Below are positions 1 through 7,419 of a stretch of DNA of 16,032 nucleotides, in pieces. Source of the stretch: JAZQQB01 sp045628865 (GTDB taxonomy: Bacteria > Bacillota > Clostridia > Lachnospirales > Lachnospiraceae); NCBI GenBank assembly GCA_045628865.1, contig JAZQQB010000025.1, forward strand, positions 1 to 16,032, written 5' to 3'. Position numbers and translations under genes: made by a program. The number at the start of each line of letters is the position of its first letter. Within the stretch, counting starts at the first letter, position 1. The notes below the pieces were generated by a model that saw only the letters and a list, made by a program, of their open reading frames with translations, made no database searches and was not told where the DNA came from.

Positions 1-48
1 CCCTTAAAGGAAGGTGCCAACCTGAGCGAGCATGAAATCGAGCAATAA
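1..48 (+). CDS. C-terminal tail of an unidentified gene
   Basis: Frame 1 is open from the window edge and encodes PLKEGANLSEHEIEQ before a TAA at 46-48; the other two forward frames hit stops within the first 33 bases. A strong terminator follows 22 bases later, as expected at the end of a transcription unit. Only 15 residues are visible, so the family cannot be named. Confidence 0.45.
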   Translation, partial: PLKEGANLSEHEIEQ

Positions 49-70
49 GAGGATTTGATTATCGACGATA

Positions 71-101
71 AGAGAGTCCGCATTTGCGACTCTCTTTTTT
101 T
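71..101 (+). terminator. Intrinsic terminator after the upstream gene
   Basis: AGAGAGTC (71-78) pairs perfectly with GACTCTCT (88-95). An inner GCA/TGC pairing partly fills the loop, and seven T residues follow (95-101). It closes the unit ending at base 48, so metK needs its own promoter or read-through. Confidence 0.85.
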
Positions 102-106
102 GTAGC

Positions 107-289
107 GAGGAAGGAAAACAAGCGACTGCGAAAGCAGGCATTTGTTTTCACCCGAGCGTACATGAGCAAAGAAAAGAGTCACGAAGTGACGATGATGCGA
201 AGCATCACCTTTGCGAAGTAAGAGGAAGGAAAACAAGCGACTGCGAAAACAGGCGCATGTTTCACTTTTGCGAAGTAAAAGGAAAACAA
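107..289 (+). repeat. Direct repeat and mini-hairpin cluster in the metK leader
   Basis: A 33-base segment at 107-139 recurs at 222-254 with one mismatch (G134 versus A249). Between and within the copies lie small perfect hairpins with GAA or GAAA loops: CTGC-GAAA-GCAG (126-137), GTCAC-GAA-GTGAC (178-190) and TGATGC-GAA-GCATCA (193-207). A third partial unit, TTGCGAAGTAA followed by AGGAAAACAA-like sequence, appears at 212-238 and again at 268-289. No convincing -35/-10 pair was found here and no coding frame looks real. It resembles a degenerate intergenic palindromic repeat; a role in metK expression is unproven. Confidence 0.7.
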
Positions 290-313
290 ATTAGTATTTA
301 CCAGGAGGATAAA

Positions 314-1495
314 ATGGAAAAAAGATTATTTACTTCAGAATCAGTAACAGAAGGGCATCCTGACAAAGTTTGTGATGCAGTATCTGATGCAATCTTGGAT
401 GCATGTATGGCAGAAGATCCAATGAGCCGTGTTGCTTGTGAAACAGCAAGCTGTACTGGTTTTGTTCTTGTGACAGGTGAAATTACAACAAAGGCAAAGC
501 TTGATATTCCAAGTATTGTTAGAAAGACAGTTCTTGATATCGGATACGATGATGGAAAGAAGGGTCTTGATGGAAATTCATGTGCAGTATTCGTAGCACT
601 TGATCAGCAGTCAGCTGATATTGCAATGGGTGTTGATAAAGCTTTAGAAGCAAAAGAAGGTTCTTTATCTGACGATTTAGATACAGGTGCTGGAGATCAG
701 GGTATGATGTTTGGTTACGCAACTAACGAAACACCAGAGCTTATGCCATATCCAATCTCACTTGCTCACAAACTTGCTTTACAGTTAACAAAGGTTCGTA
801 AGGATGGTACCTTAAAATATTTAAGACCAGACGGTAAAACACAGGTTTCTGTAGAATATGATGAGAATGGCAAGCCAGTTCGTTTAGAAGCAGTTGTATT
901 ATCAACACAGCATGATGAAGATGTAACTCAGGAACAGATCCATGCTGATATTAAGAAGTATGTTTTTGATCCAATTCTTCCAGCAGAATTGATTGATGCA
1001 GATACAAAGTTTTTTATCAATCCTACAGGACGTTTTGTAATTGGTGGACCACACGGTGATGCTGGTTTAACTGGTCGTAAGATTATTGTAGATACTTATG
1101 GTGGATACGCTCGTCACGGCGGCGGAGCTTTTTCTGGTAAGGACTGTACAAAGGTTGACCGTTCAGCAGCTTATGCAGCTCGTTACGTTGCAAAGAACAT
1201 CGTTGCAGCAGGCCTTGCTGATAAGTGTGAAATCCAGTTATCTTACGCAATCGGTGTTGCACAGCCTACATCTATCATGGTTGATACATTTGGAACAGGT
1301 AAGTTAAGTGATGAGAAGTTAGTTGCAATTGTACGTGAGAACTTTGATCTTCGTCCAGCAGGAATCATTAAGATGCTTGATTTAAGAAGACCAATCTATG
1401 CTCCAACTGCAGCATATGGACATTTTGGACGTACTGATGTTGATCTTCCATGGGAAGCAACAAACAAGGTTGATGTATTAAAGAAATACTTATAA
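314..1495 (+). CDS. metK: S-adenosylmethionine synthetase (methionine adenosyltransferase)
   Basis: Cytosolic enzyme that makes S-adenosylmethionine from methionine and ATP, supplying the cell's methyl donor, including for the rRNA methyltransferase encoded downstream. The 393-residue product has the normal family length. Visible hallmarks are GHPDK at residues 14-18, GAGDQG at 125-130 and the phosphate-binding GGGAFSGKD at 269-277. The start is the ATG at 314, with AGGAGG at 303-308 five bases upstream and a typical N-terminus (MEKRLFTSESVTEGHPDK). The frame stays open back to an ATG at 257, but that extension is repeat sequence without a ribosome binding site. It is a single-gene unit between two terminators. 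No SAM riboswitch core is recognisable in the leader, so how it is controlled cannot be read from the sequence. Confidence 0.97.
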   Translation: MEKRLFTSESVTEGHPDKVCDAVSDAILDACMAEDPMSRVACETASCTGFVLVTGEITTKAKLDIPSIVRKTVLDIGYDDGKKGLDGNSCAVFVALDQQSADIAMGVDKALEAKEGSLSDDLDTGAGDQGMMFGYATNETPELMPYPISLAHKLALQLTKVRKDGTLKYLRPDGKTQVSVEYDENGKPVRLEAVVLSTQHDEDVTQEQIHADIKKYVFDPILPAELIDADTKFFINPTGRFVIGGPHGDAGLTGRKIIVDTYGGYARHGGGAFSGKDCTKVDRSAAYAARYVAKNIVAAGLADKCEIQLSYAIGVAQPTSIMVDTFGTGKLSDEKLVAIVRENFDLRPAGIIKMLDLRRPIYAPTAAYGHFGRTDVDLPWEATNKVDVLKKYL

Positions 1496-1521
1496 GAAAT
1501 AATTAAAAGAGATATTGATAG

Positions 1522-1552
1522 AAACCTGGAATGAATTCATTCCAGGTTTTTT
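1522..1552 (+). terminator. Intrinsic terminator of metK
   Basis: A perfect palindrome centred on the GAATTC at 1533-1538 gives 14 base pairs (1522-1535 with 1536-1549), and its 3' side runs into a T tract at 1547-1552. With no unpaired loop in the DNA, the RNA hairpin would open a few central pairs. It lies 27 bases after the metK stop. Confidence 0.92.
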
Positions 1553-1690
1553 ACGTTATGGAATGTAAATAATACGTGAAAAGATAATGCCCATATGATA
1601 GAATAAACGAAGAAGTGATGAGAAATTTTTAAAATCCTGTCATATAATGGGAAGGCAAAAATCTCATAATACGAAAACAAATCGTACGGA

Positions 1691-1713
1691 TTTCGCAAGC
1701 GAAATGGAGATTA
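1691..1713 (+). promoter_or_regulatory. Hairpin plus Shine-Dalgarno cassette directly before dnaE
   Basis: TTTCGC (1691-1696) and GCGAAA (1699-1704) form a short stem that abuts TGGAGATTA (1705-1713). The GGAG at 1706-1709 is the ribosome binding site for the dnaE ATG at 1716, six bases away. The 15-mer GCGAAATGGAGATTA at 1699-1713 occurs identically before lysS at 15202-15216. Further upstream there is a TATAAT at 1643-1648, but without a good -35 partner. The stem could modulate ribosome access, or this may be a repeat that happens to supply a ribosome binding site. Confidence 0.6.
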
Positions 1714-1715
1714 AT

Positions 1716-4700
1716 ATGGCATTTACACATTTACATGTCCATACAGAATTTTCACTTTTGGATGGATCTAATAAAATAAAAGAATATGTGAAAAGAGTTA
1801 AAGAATTAGGGATGAATAGTGCAGCAATCACAGACCATGGTGTCATGTATGGTGTGATTGATTTTTATCGTGCCTGTCAGGCAGAAGGAATCAAACCGAT
1901 TCTTGGTTGTGAGGTTTATGTTGCACCGAATTCTCGTTTTGATAAAGAAGTAAATGGTGGAGAAGAAAGATACCATCATTTGATTTTACTGGCAGAGAAT
2001 AATGTGGGTTATTCTAATCTATGCAAGATTGTAAGCAAGGGCTTTACAGAAGGATACTATTATAGACCTCGAGTGGATTTTGAAGTCCTTCAGAAATATC
2101 ATGAGGGTATCATTTGTACCAGCGCATGTCTGGCTGGTGAAGTACAAAGATATATTATGAAGGGGCTCCTAGAGGAAGCAAAGGCATGTGCTTTGAAGTA
2201 TCAGCAGTGTTTTGGAGAAAACAATTACTTTTTGGAATTACAGGACCATGGAATTCCAGAGCAGAGAACTGTGAATGCAGCGCTTTTGCAGATTAGCAAG
2301 GAATTGAATATTCCACTAGTGGCAACCAATGATGTGCATTATACATATAAGGAAGATGTGGAATCACATGACATTTTATTATGTATTCAGACTGGCAAAA
2401 AGCAGACAGATGAGAATAGACTTCGATATGAAGGTGGACAATTTTATGTAAAAAGTGAAGAGGAAATGCGAATGCTGTTTCCTTATGCATTGGATGCTAT
2501 TGATAATACACAAAAAATTGCGGACAGATGTGAGGTTGAAATTGAATTTGGTAATCACAAGCTGCCACAGTTTGATGTGCCAGAGGGATTCACTTCGTGG
2601 ACCTATTTGAATCATCTTTGTGAAGAAGGCTTTAAAAAACGTTATCCAAATGACGATGGCACTCTCCACAAGAGAATGGAATATGAATTGGGTGTTATCC
2701 ATGATATGGGATTTGTTGATTACTTTCTGATTGTATGGGACTTCATCAACTATGCCAAGGAACATGATATTGCTGTCGGACCAGGACGAGGTTCTGCAGC
2801 AGGTAGTATTGTATCTTATGCATTGAAGATTACTGATATCGATCCGGTAAGATATAGTCTTCTTTTTGAGCGATTCTTAAATCCGGAACGAGTAACCATG
2901 CCTGATATCGATGTTGACTTTTGTTTCGAAAGACGACAGGAGGTCATCGACTATGTCAGCAAAAAGTATGGCGCAGAAAAAGTTGTTCAGATTGTAACCT
3001 TTGGTACCATGGCTGCCAAGGGTGTGATTCGAGATGTGGGAAGAGTATTAGATCTTCCATATGCTTATGTAGATTCTATTGCAAAAATGGTTCCGAATGA
3101 ATTGAATATTACGCTGGATAGAGCCCTCGAGATCAATCCGGATTTTAAGAAATTGTATGATACAGAACAGCAGGTACATTATCTCATTGATATGTGTAAA
3201 CGTTTGGAAGGCTTACCAAGACATACATCCATGCATGCAGCGGGTGTTGTAATTTGTCCAAAGGCAGCAGATGAGTTCGTGCCATTGTCAAGAGGAAGTG
3301 ATGGTTCTATTACCACACAGTTTATCATGACAACCATTGAAGAACTTGGTTTGCTGAAGATGGATTTTTTGGGACTTCGTACTTTAACTGTTATTCAGAA
3401 TGCATGTAAAAATATAAAGAAGAACACAGGTATTGACCTGGATATGGAAAACATCGATTATGATGATAAAGAGATTTATGCATCAATTGGAACAGGTAAG
3501 ACCGATGGTATCTTTCAGTTAGAAAGTGCCGGAATGAAAAACTTCATGAAGGAGTTAAAACCACAATCTTTAGAGGATGTCATTGCGGGCATTTCCTTGT
3601 ATCGACCAGGTCCGATGGATTTCATTCCAAAATACATTAAGGGTAAAAATGATCCAGAGCATATTACCTATGCAACTCCTGAGCTAGAGCCAATTCTTGC
3701 GCCAACATATGGTTGTATTGTATATCAGGAGCAGGTAATGCAGATTGTACGAGAGCTTGGTGGTTACACCATGGGACGTTCAGATCTTGTTCGAAGAGCC
3801 ATGAGTAAGAAAAAACAGCATGTCATGGAAGTAGAACGTGCGAATTTCGTACATGGTAATGCTGCAGAGAATGTACCAGGTTGTGAGTCAAAGGGTATTT
3901 CAGCAGATGTTGCCAATGGAATCTATGATACCATGATGGATTTTGCAAAATACGCTTTTAATAAATCTCATGCTGCGGCATATGCAGTGGTTTCTTATCA
4001 GACAGCATTTTTAAAATATTATTATCCAGTAGAATTTATGGCAGCGTTACTCACATCCGTGATAGATAATCCTGGAAAAGTGACGGAGTATATCTTAGCC
4101 TGCCGTAATATGGGAATTGAAATCATGCCACCGGATATCAATGAAGGGGAACCGGGATTTTCCGCGGATGGTAAAAAAATCAGATATGCATTAACTGCCA
4201 TTAAGAATGTTGGACGTCCAGTAATTGATGCCATTGTAATGGAAAGAACACAGAGGGGAATTTTTAACAACTTTCAGGATTTTGTAACAAGAACAGTAGA
4301 CTGCGATATTAACAAGCGCGCAGTAGAAAACTTCATCAAAGCAGGCGCTTTTGATTCATTAGGTGCTACCAGAAAGCAGCTGATGAGTGTGTATGTGCAG
4401 GTCATGGATCAGGAACACCAGGACAAGAAAAACAATTTGGCAGGACAGATGTCTTTATTTGATCTTGTTTCAGAGGAAGACAAAAATGATTTTGAAGTGA
4501 AGATGCCCGACGTGGGTGAGTATGAAAAGGAAATCCGTCTTCAGTTTGAAAAGGAAGTCCTTGGTGTATACGTCAGTGGTCATCCGTTGGAGGAATATCA
4601 GGATATTTGGAAAAAGAATATTACAGCAACGACAGCTGACTTTGTTTTTGACGAGGAAGCAGGTGGCATTCATGTAGTGGATGGAAGTAGTGTCACAATT

Positions 4701-5165
4701 GGTGGAATTTTGTCAGAGAAAAAAATAAAATATACCAAAACTGACAAAATCATGGCTTTTTTGACTTTAGAGGATTTGTATGGCACCGTTGAGGTCATTG
4801 TTTTTCCAAGGGATTATGAGAAAAACAGTGCAAAGCTTATCGAAGATAACAAAATTTTTATCAAGGGACGTGTCAATGCGGAAGAGGACAAGGACGGAAA
4901 AGTGATTTGTGAAACAATTACCGCTTTTGATGAGGTTCCGAAAAAGTTGTGGCTAAAGTTTTCGACAATGGAGGCTTTATTAAATACAGAAGAAGAAATG
5001 ATGAAGGTACTTTCCACTTCTGACGGAAAAGATAAAGTCGTATTATATATAGAAGAAAGAAAAGCAAAAAAGGAACTTCCTCCAAATCAAAGCATATCTG
5101 CAACACCAGAGCTGATTCATCAGTTAGAAAATATGCTTGGAAAAGAGAATGTAAAGCTGGTATAA
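1716..5165 (+). CDS. dnaE: DNA polymerase III subunit alpha, DnaE type
   Basis: C-family replicative polymerase of 1149 residues; in Firmicutes it usually works beside PolC. The N-terminal PHP domain (about 1-210) has HLHVH (residues 4-8), TDHG (39-42), GCEVY (64-68), a His after LELQD (178) and NDVHY (205-209). The palm carries PGRGSAAGS, then PDIDVDF at 396-402 with Asp397, Asp399 and Asp401, and the third active-site Asp550 in LKMDFLGL. A helix-hairpin-helix region and an OB-fold (about 990-1065, SVTIGGIL onward) follow. The start is the ATG at 1716: it gives the family-typical MAFTHLHVHTEFS and has GGAG six bases upstream. An in-frame ATG at 1647 would add 23 residues translated from the leader hairpin. 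No truncation or frameshift is seen. It appears to be transcribed alone, since gaps on both sides exceed 160 bases. Confidence 0.97.
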   Translation: MAFTHLHVHTEFSLLDGSNKIKEYVKRVKELGMNSAAITDHGVMYGVIDFYRACQAEGIKPILGCEVYVAPNSRFDKEVNGGEERYHHLILLAENNVGYSNLCKIVSKGFTEGYYYRPRVDFEVLQKYHEGIICTSACLAGEVQRYIMKGLLEEAKACALKYQQCFGENNYFLELQDHGIPEQRTVNAALLQISKELNIPLVATNDVHYTYKEDVESHDILLCIQTGKKQTDENRLRYEGGQFYVKSEEEMRMLFPYALDAIDNTQKIADRCEVEIEFGNHKLPQFDVPEGFTSWTYLNHLCEEGFKKRYPNDDGTLHKRMEYELGVIHDMGFVDYFLIVWDFINYAKEHDIAVGPGRGSAAGSIVSYALKITDIDPVRYSLLFERFLNPERVTMPDIDVDFCFERRQEVIDYVSKKYGAEKVVQIVTFGTMAAKGVIRDVGRVLDLPYAYVDSIAKMVPNELNITLDRALEINPDFKKLYDTEQQVHYLIDMCKRLEGLPRHTSMHAAGVVICPKAADEFVPLSRGSDGSITTQFIMTTIEELGLLKMDFLGLRTLTVIQNACKNIKKNTGIDLDMENIDYDDKEIYASIGTGKTDGIFQLESAGMKNFMKELKPQSLEDVIAGISLYRPGPMDFIPKYIKGKNDPEHITYATPELEPILAPTYGCIVYQEQVMQIVRELGGYTMGRSDLVRRAMSKKKQHVMEVERANFVHGNAAENVPGCESKGISADVANGIYDTMMDFAKYAFNKSHAAAYAVVSYQTAFLKYYYPVEFMAALLTSVIDNPGKVTEYILACRNMGIEIMPPDINEGEPGFSADGKKIRYALTAIKNVGRPVIDAIVMERTQRGIFNNFQDFVTRTVDCDINKRAVENFIKAGAFDSLGATRKQLMSVYVQVMDQEHQDKKNNLAGQMSLFDLVSEEDKNDFEVKMPDVGEYEKEIRLQFEKEVLGVYVSGHPLEEYQDIWKKNITATTADFVFDEEAGGIHVVDGSSVTIGGILSEKKIKYTKTDKIMAFLTLEDLYGTVEVIVFPRDYEKNSAKLIEDNKIFIKGRVNAEEDKDGKVICETITAFDEVPKKLWLKFSTMEALLNTEEEMMKVLSTSDGKDKVVLYIEERKAKKELPPNQSISATPELIHQLENMLGKENVKLV

Positions 5166-5195
5166 TTTAATAGGTAGAAACATTTTTGGCAGGCG

Positions 5196-5305
5196 TGATA
5201 AACCATTCGAAAAAAACATATTGATGTCATATATGATAAAAATATGTCGTAATGTTTCGGAAACTGCTACAAAAGTATTGAAAAATAAATGAAATGGGTT
5301 TATCA
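5196..5305 (+). other. Long imperfect dyad in the dnaE-pfkA gap
   Basis: TGATAAACC (5196-5204) pairs with GGTTTATCA (5297-5305), and after a one-base bulge (G5296) ATT (5205-5207) pairs with AAT (5293-5295). Inside, ACATATT (5216-5222) pairs with AATATGT (5241-5247) around a TCATATATGA palindrome (5227-5236), and CGAAA (5208-5212) can pair with TTTCG (5255-5259). The nested arrangement suggests a folded RNA or a regulatory dyad, but the region is AT-rich, no T tract follows, and no known RNA class is recognised. Confidence 0.4.
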
Positions 5306-5361
5306 TAAATTGGAAAAATAATTGATTAAATTTTAACATACTAATGAAAATATAAGGTATG

Positions 5362-5421
5362 CACTGTTTTTTGACAGTGAAATCACAAAATGAAATAGGA
5401 TTTTTGTGAAGGTTAAGGAGG
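5362..5421 (+). promoter_or_regulatory. Possible pfkA promoter region with dyad at the -35 and strong RBS
   Basis: A perfect TTGACA at 5371-5376 lies within a dyad, CACTGT (5362-5367) and ACAGTG (5374-5379) around a six-base loop. The matching -10 is poor: TAGGAT (5396-5401) needs a 19-base spacer. AAGGAGG at 5415-5421 is a clear ribosome binding site eight bases before the pfkA ATG. The dyad could be a repressor site or chance. Confidence 0.35.
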
Positions 5422-5429
5422 AAAAGGTT

Positions 5430-6404
5430 ATGGCTAAGGAAATCAAGACAATTGGTGTCTTAACTAGCGGCGGAGATGCACCAGGTATGAATGCTGCAGT
5501 TCGTGCGGTCGTTAGAAAAGCCATTGGAAATGGTGTAGCTGTGAAAGGTATCAAGAAGGGTTACGCTGGTTTGATGAATGAAGAAATCGTAGATATGGAT
5601 CGTCACAGTGTATCAGATATTATCCAGCGTGGTGGTACTATGTTAGGTACAGCTCGTTGTGCTGAAATGCGTACACCAGAAGGACAGCAGAAGGCAGCAG
5701 ATATCTGTAAGAAACATGGCATCGATGGTTTAGTAGTTATCGGTGGTGATGGTTCTTACATGGGAGCGCAGTGTCTTGCCCGTTTAGGAATCAACACTGT
5801 AGGTGTTCCTGGAACAATCGATTTGGATATCGCATGTACAGAATATACAATTGGTTTTGATACAGCTATCAATACAGCTATGGAAGCGATTGATAAGGTT
5901 CGTGATACATCCTCTTCACATGAAAGATGTTCTGTAATCGAAGTAATGGGTAGAAATGCCGGTTATATCGCTCTTTGGACTGGTGTTGCAACTGGTGCTG
6001 AAGATATCTTATTACCTGAAGAATATGATTATGATGAACAGAGATTGATCAACAACATCATCGCAGCCCGTAAAAAAGGTAAGACACATCATTTGATCAT
6101 CAATGCAGAAGGTATTGGTCATTCAAACTCAATGGCTAAGAGAATTGAGGCAGCTACAGGTATTGAAACACGTGCTACTATCTTAGGTTACATGCAGCGT
6201 GGTGGTAACCCATCATGTAAAGACCGTTACTATGCATCCATCATGGGAGCTTATGCAGCAGATATCCTTTGCCAGGGTAAGTCAAACAGAGTTGTTGCTT
6301 ACACAGGTGGTAAATTTGTAGATTATGATATTGAAGAAGCATTAGCAATGAAGAAGACAATTAATCCTTACCAGTTAGAAGTAAGTAAGTTTTTATCAAG
6401 ATAA
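5430..6404 (+). CDS. pfkA: 6-phosphofructokinase, ATP type
   Basis: Glycolytic kinase that phosphorylates fructose 6-phosphate to fructose 1,6-bisphosphate in the cytosol. The 324-residue product matches short bacterial PfkA. It shows GGDAPGMNAAVR near residues 14-25, RGGTMLGTAR at 67-76, GGDGS at 105-109, MGRNAG at 173-178 and a QRGG substrate motif late in the chain. Gly108 in GGDGS and Gly128 in PGTI point to ATP rather than pyrophosphate as phosphate donor. The usual TIDND reads TIDLD (129-133): catalytic Asp131 and Asp133 remain, but Asn is Leu132. The start is the ATG at 5430, behind AAGGAGG. A GTG at 5406 is in frame but lies upstream of that site. A terminator follows directly, so it is probably monocistronic. 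The family call is firm; the effect of Leu132 is unknown. Confidence 0.95.
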   Translation: MAKEIKTIGVLTSGGDAPGMNAAVRAVVRKAIGNGVAVKGIKKGYAGLMNEEIVDMDRHSVSDIIQRGGTMLGTARCAEMRTPEGQQKAADICKKHGIDGLVVIGGDGSYMGAQCLARLGINTVGVPGTIDLDIACTEYTIGFDTAINTAMEAIDKVRDTSSSHERCSVIEVMGRNAGYIALWTGVATGAEDILLPEEYDYDEQRLINNIIAARKKGKTHHLIINAEGIGHSNSMAKRIEAATGIETRATILGYMQRGGNPSCKDRYYASIMGAYAADILCQGKSNRVVAYTGGKFVDYDIEEALAMKKTINPYQLEVSKFLSR

Positions 6405-6410
6405 AAAATG

Positions 6411-6437
6411 AGAGAGAATCGTAAGATTCTCTCTTTT
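6411..6437 (+). terminator. Intrinsic terminator of pfkA
   Basis: AGAGAGAATC (6411-6420), a GTAA loop and GATTCTCTCT (6425-6434) make a perfect ten-pair stem followed by TTTT (6434-6437). It begins six bases after the pfkA stop. Its T tract is shared with the left arm of the next inverted repeat. Confidence 0.9.
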
Positions 6438-6480
6438 AATTCAGTAGGAAAGTTCTCCGAACTTGCCTATTGAATTAAAA
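6434..6480 (+). repeat. 22-base inverted repeat after the pfkA terminator
   Basis: Arms at 6434-6455 and 6459-6480 pair over 22 positions around a three-base TCC loop, with one G-T wobble and one mismatch. The hairpin ends in AAAA on the + strand and begins with TTTT, so on the opposite strand it would look like a terminator; no minus-strand gene is present to need one. It looks like a mobile or repeat-derived palindrome rather than a working terminator. Confidence 0.75.
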
Positions 6481-6520
6481 GCGCTGCAGGGGGATGCACA
6501 CACTTTGACAGGGGAAGTTA

Positions 6521-6570
6521 TCGCTTATGCGACGCCAAAGCGGCGCGAGAGTTTCGCAAGCGAAACTCTC
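6521..6570 (+). repeat. Chain of three short hairpins before the methyltransferase gene
   Basis: In order: TCGC-TTAT-GCGA (6521-6532), CGCC/GGCG around AAAGC (6533-6545), and a perfect ten-pair stem GAGAGTTTCG/CGAAACTCTC with a CAAG loop (6547-6570) followed by only TTT. The last stem contains TTTCGCAAGCGAAA (6552-6565), identical to the hairpin before dnaE. A TTGACA at 6505-6510 lies just upstream but lacks a good -10. The third stem could act as a weak terminator or leader hairpin. Confidence 0.6.
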
Positions 6571-6596
6571 TTTACATCATAAGAAAGGTGATTGCT

Positions 6597-7373
6597 ATGA
6601 TCACAAGTACATCAAATCAAAGAGTAAAATATATCGCGATGATTAGCGAAAAAGCAGGAAAAAGAAGAGCCAATCAGGAGTTCATTGTAGAAGGCTTAAA
6701 AATGTTTGAAGAAGCACCAGAGCATTTGATCAAAGAAGTATATGTCTCAGAGAGCTTTTTAAAAAGGAATAAACCTACAGAAAAAATGGAAAAAATCGGT
6801 TATGAAACAGTATCTGATCAGGTTTTTGGAAAAATGACGGATACCAAGACTCCACAAGGAATCCTTGCGTTGCTTTCATGGCAATCATTCACGTTAGAAC
6901 AGATACTTCAAAAAGAAAATCCACTTTTGATTGTATTGGAAGATATTCAAGATCCTGGAAATTTAGGAACGATATTGCGTACAGCAGAGGGAGCTGGAGC
7001 AGCAGGCGTGATCATGAGTCAGAATACGGTTGATATTTACAATCCGAAAGTGACAAGATCAACCATGGGATCCATTTTTAGAGTTCCGCATATTTATACA
7101 GATGATTTGCATAATACTATAAGAGAATTACAAAAAAATGGTGTGAAAATATATGCTGCACATTTAAAGGCAACTCAGAATTATGACGAAATTTCGTATA
7201 AAAAAGGTACGGCATTTCTTATCGGAAATGAAGGAAACGGACTGAAAAATGAGACCGCTGAACTTGCAGATGAATATATACTGATACCTATGCAGGGTCA
7301 GGTAGAATCACTAAATGCGGCGATTGCGACGTCAATTTTAGCGTTTGAAACTGCAAGACAAAGAAGAAATTAG
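6597..7373 (+). CDS. TrmH/SpoU-family RNA 2'-O-ribose methyltransferase
   Basis: Predicted cytosolic SPOUT methyltransferase that uses S-adenosylmethionine to methylate a ribose in RNA, most likely 23S rRNA. The 258-residue protein has an N-terminal RNA substrate-binding part (about 1-100, with EFIVEGLKM near 28-36) and a C-terminal trefoil-knot domain. The three SpoU motifs are visible: NLGTILRTAEGAG at 122-134 (Asn122 and Arg128), FLIGNEGNGL at 207-216 and IPMQGQVESLNAA at 230-242. The ATG at 6597 is preferred because AAAGGTG (6584-6590) is six bases upstream; the in-frame GTG at 6588 lies inside that ribosome binding site. The gap to proC is 104 bases. The exact target nucleotide cannot be read from the sequence, so RlmB, TsnR-like and tRNA options stay open, with rRNA favoured. 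Confidence 0.9.
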   Translation: MITSTSNQRVKYIAMISEKAGKRRANQEFIVEGLKMFEEAPEHLIKEVYVSESFLKRNKPTEKMEKIGYETVSDQVFGKMTDTKTPQGILALLSWQSFTLEQILQKENPLLIVLEDIQDPGNLGTILRTAEGAGAAGVIMSQNTVDIYNPKVTRSTMGSIFRVPHIYTDDLHNTIRELQKNGVKIYAAHLKATQNYDEISYKKGTAFLIGNEGNGLKNETAELADEYILIPMQGQVESLNAAIATSILAFETARQRRN

Positions 7374-7419
7374 AAATTTGAAATTTTGTCGTAATTGCGA
7401 TAAAAAACATGAAAATAAA

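Noticed and set aside
107..254. Small CRISPR array
   Set aside because: There are only two full repeat copies 115 bases apart, the interval contains palindromes rather than a spacer, and no cas gene is present.
257..313. In-frame ATG extension of metK
   Set aside because: It translates repeat sequence, has no ribosome binding site, and the ATG at 314 with AGGAGG gives the standard N-terminus.
102..313. SAM riboswitch in the metK leader
   Set aside because: The conserved SAM-I core and its terminator/antiterminator arrangement are not seen; the region is explained by direct repeats and small hairpins.
1647..1715. In-frame ATG extension of dnaE
   Set aside because: The extra 23 residues come from the hairpin leader, and DnaE proteins begin at the MAFTHLHVHTE matching 1716.
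2379..2765. Minus-strand open frame of 128 codons inside dnaE
   Set aside because: It lies wholly within a conserved polymerase gene, shows no family motif, and looks like a shadow frame; the same holds for the other minus-strand frames in the window.
6434..6480. Insertion-sequence end or IS remnant
   Set aside because: The inverted arms are only three bases apart with no transposase fragment or target duplication; a compact palindromic repeat fits better.
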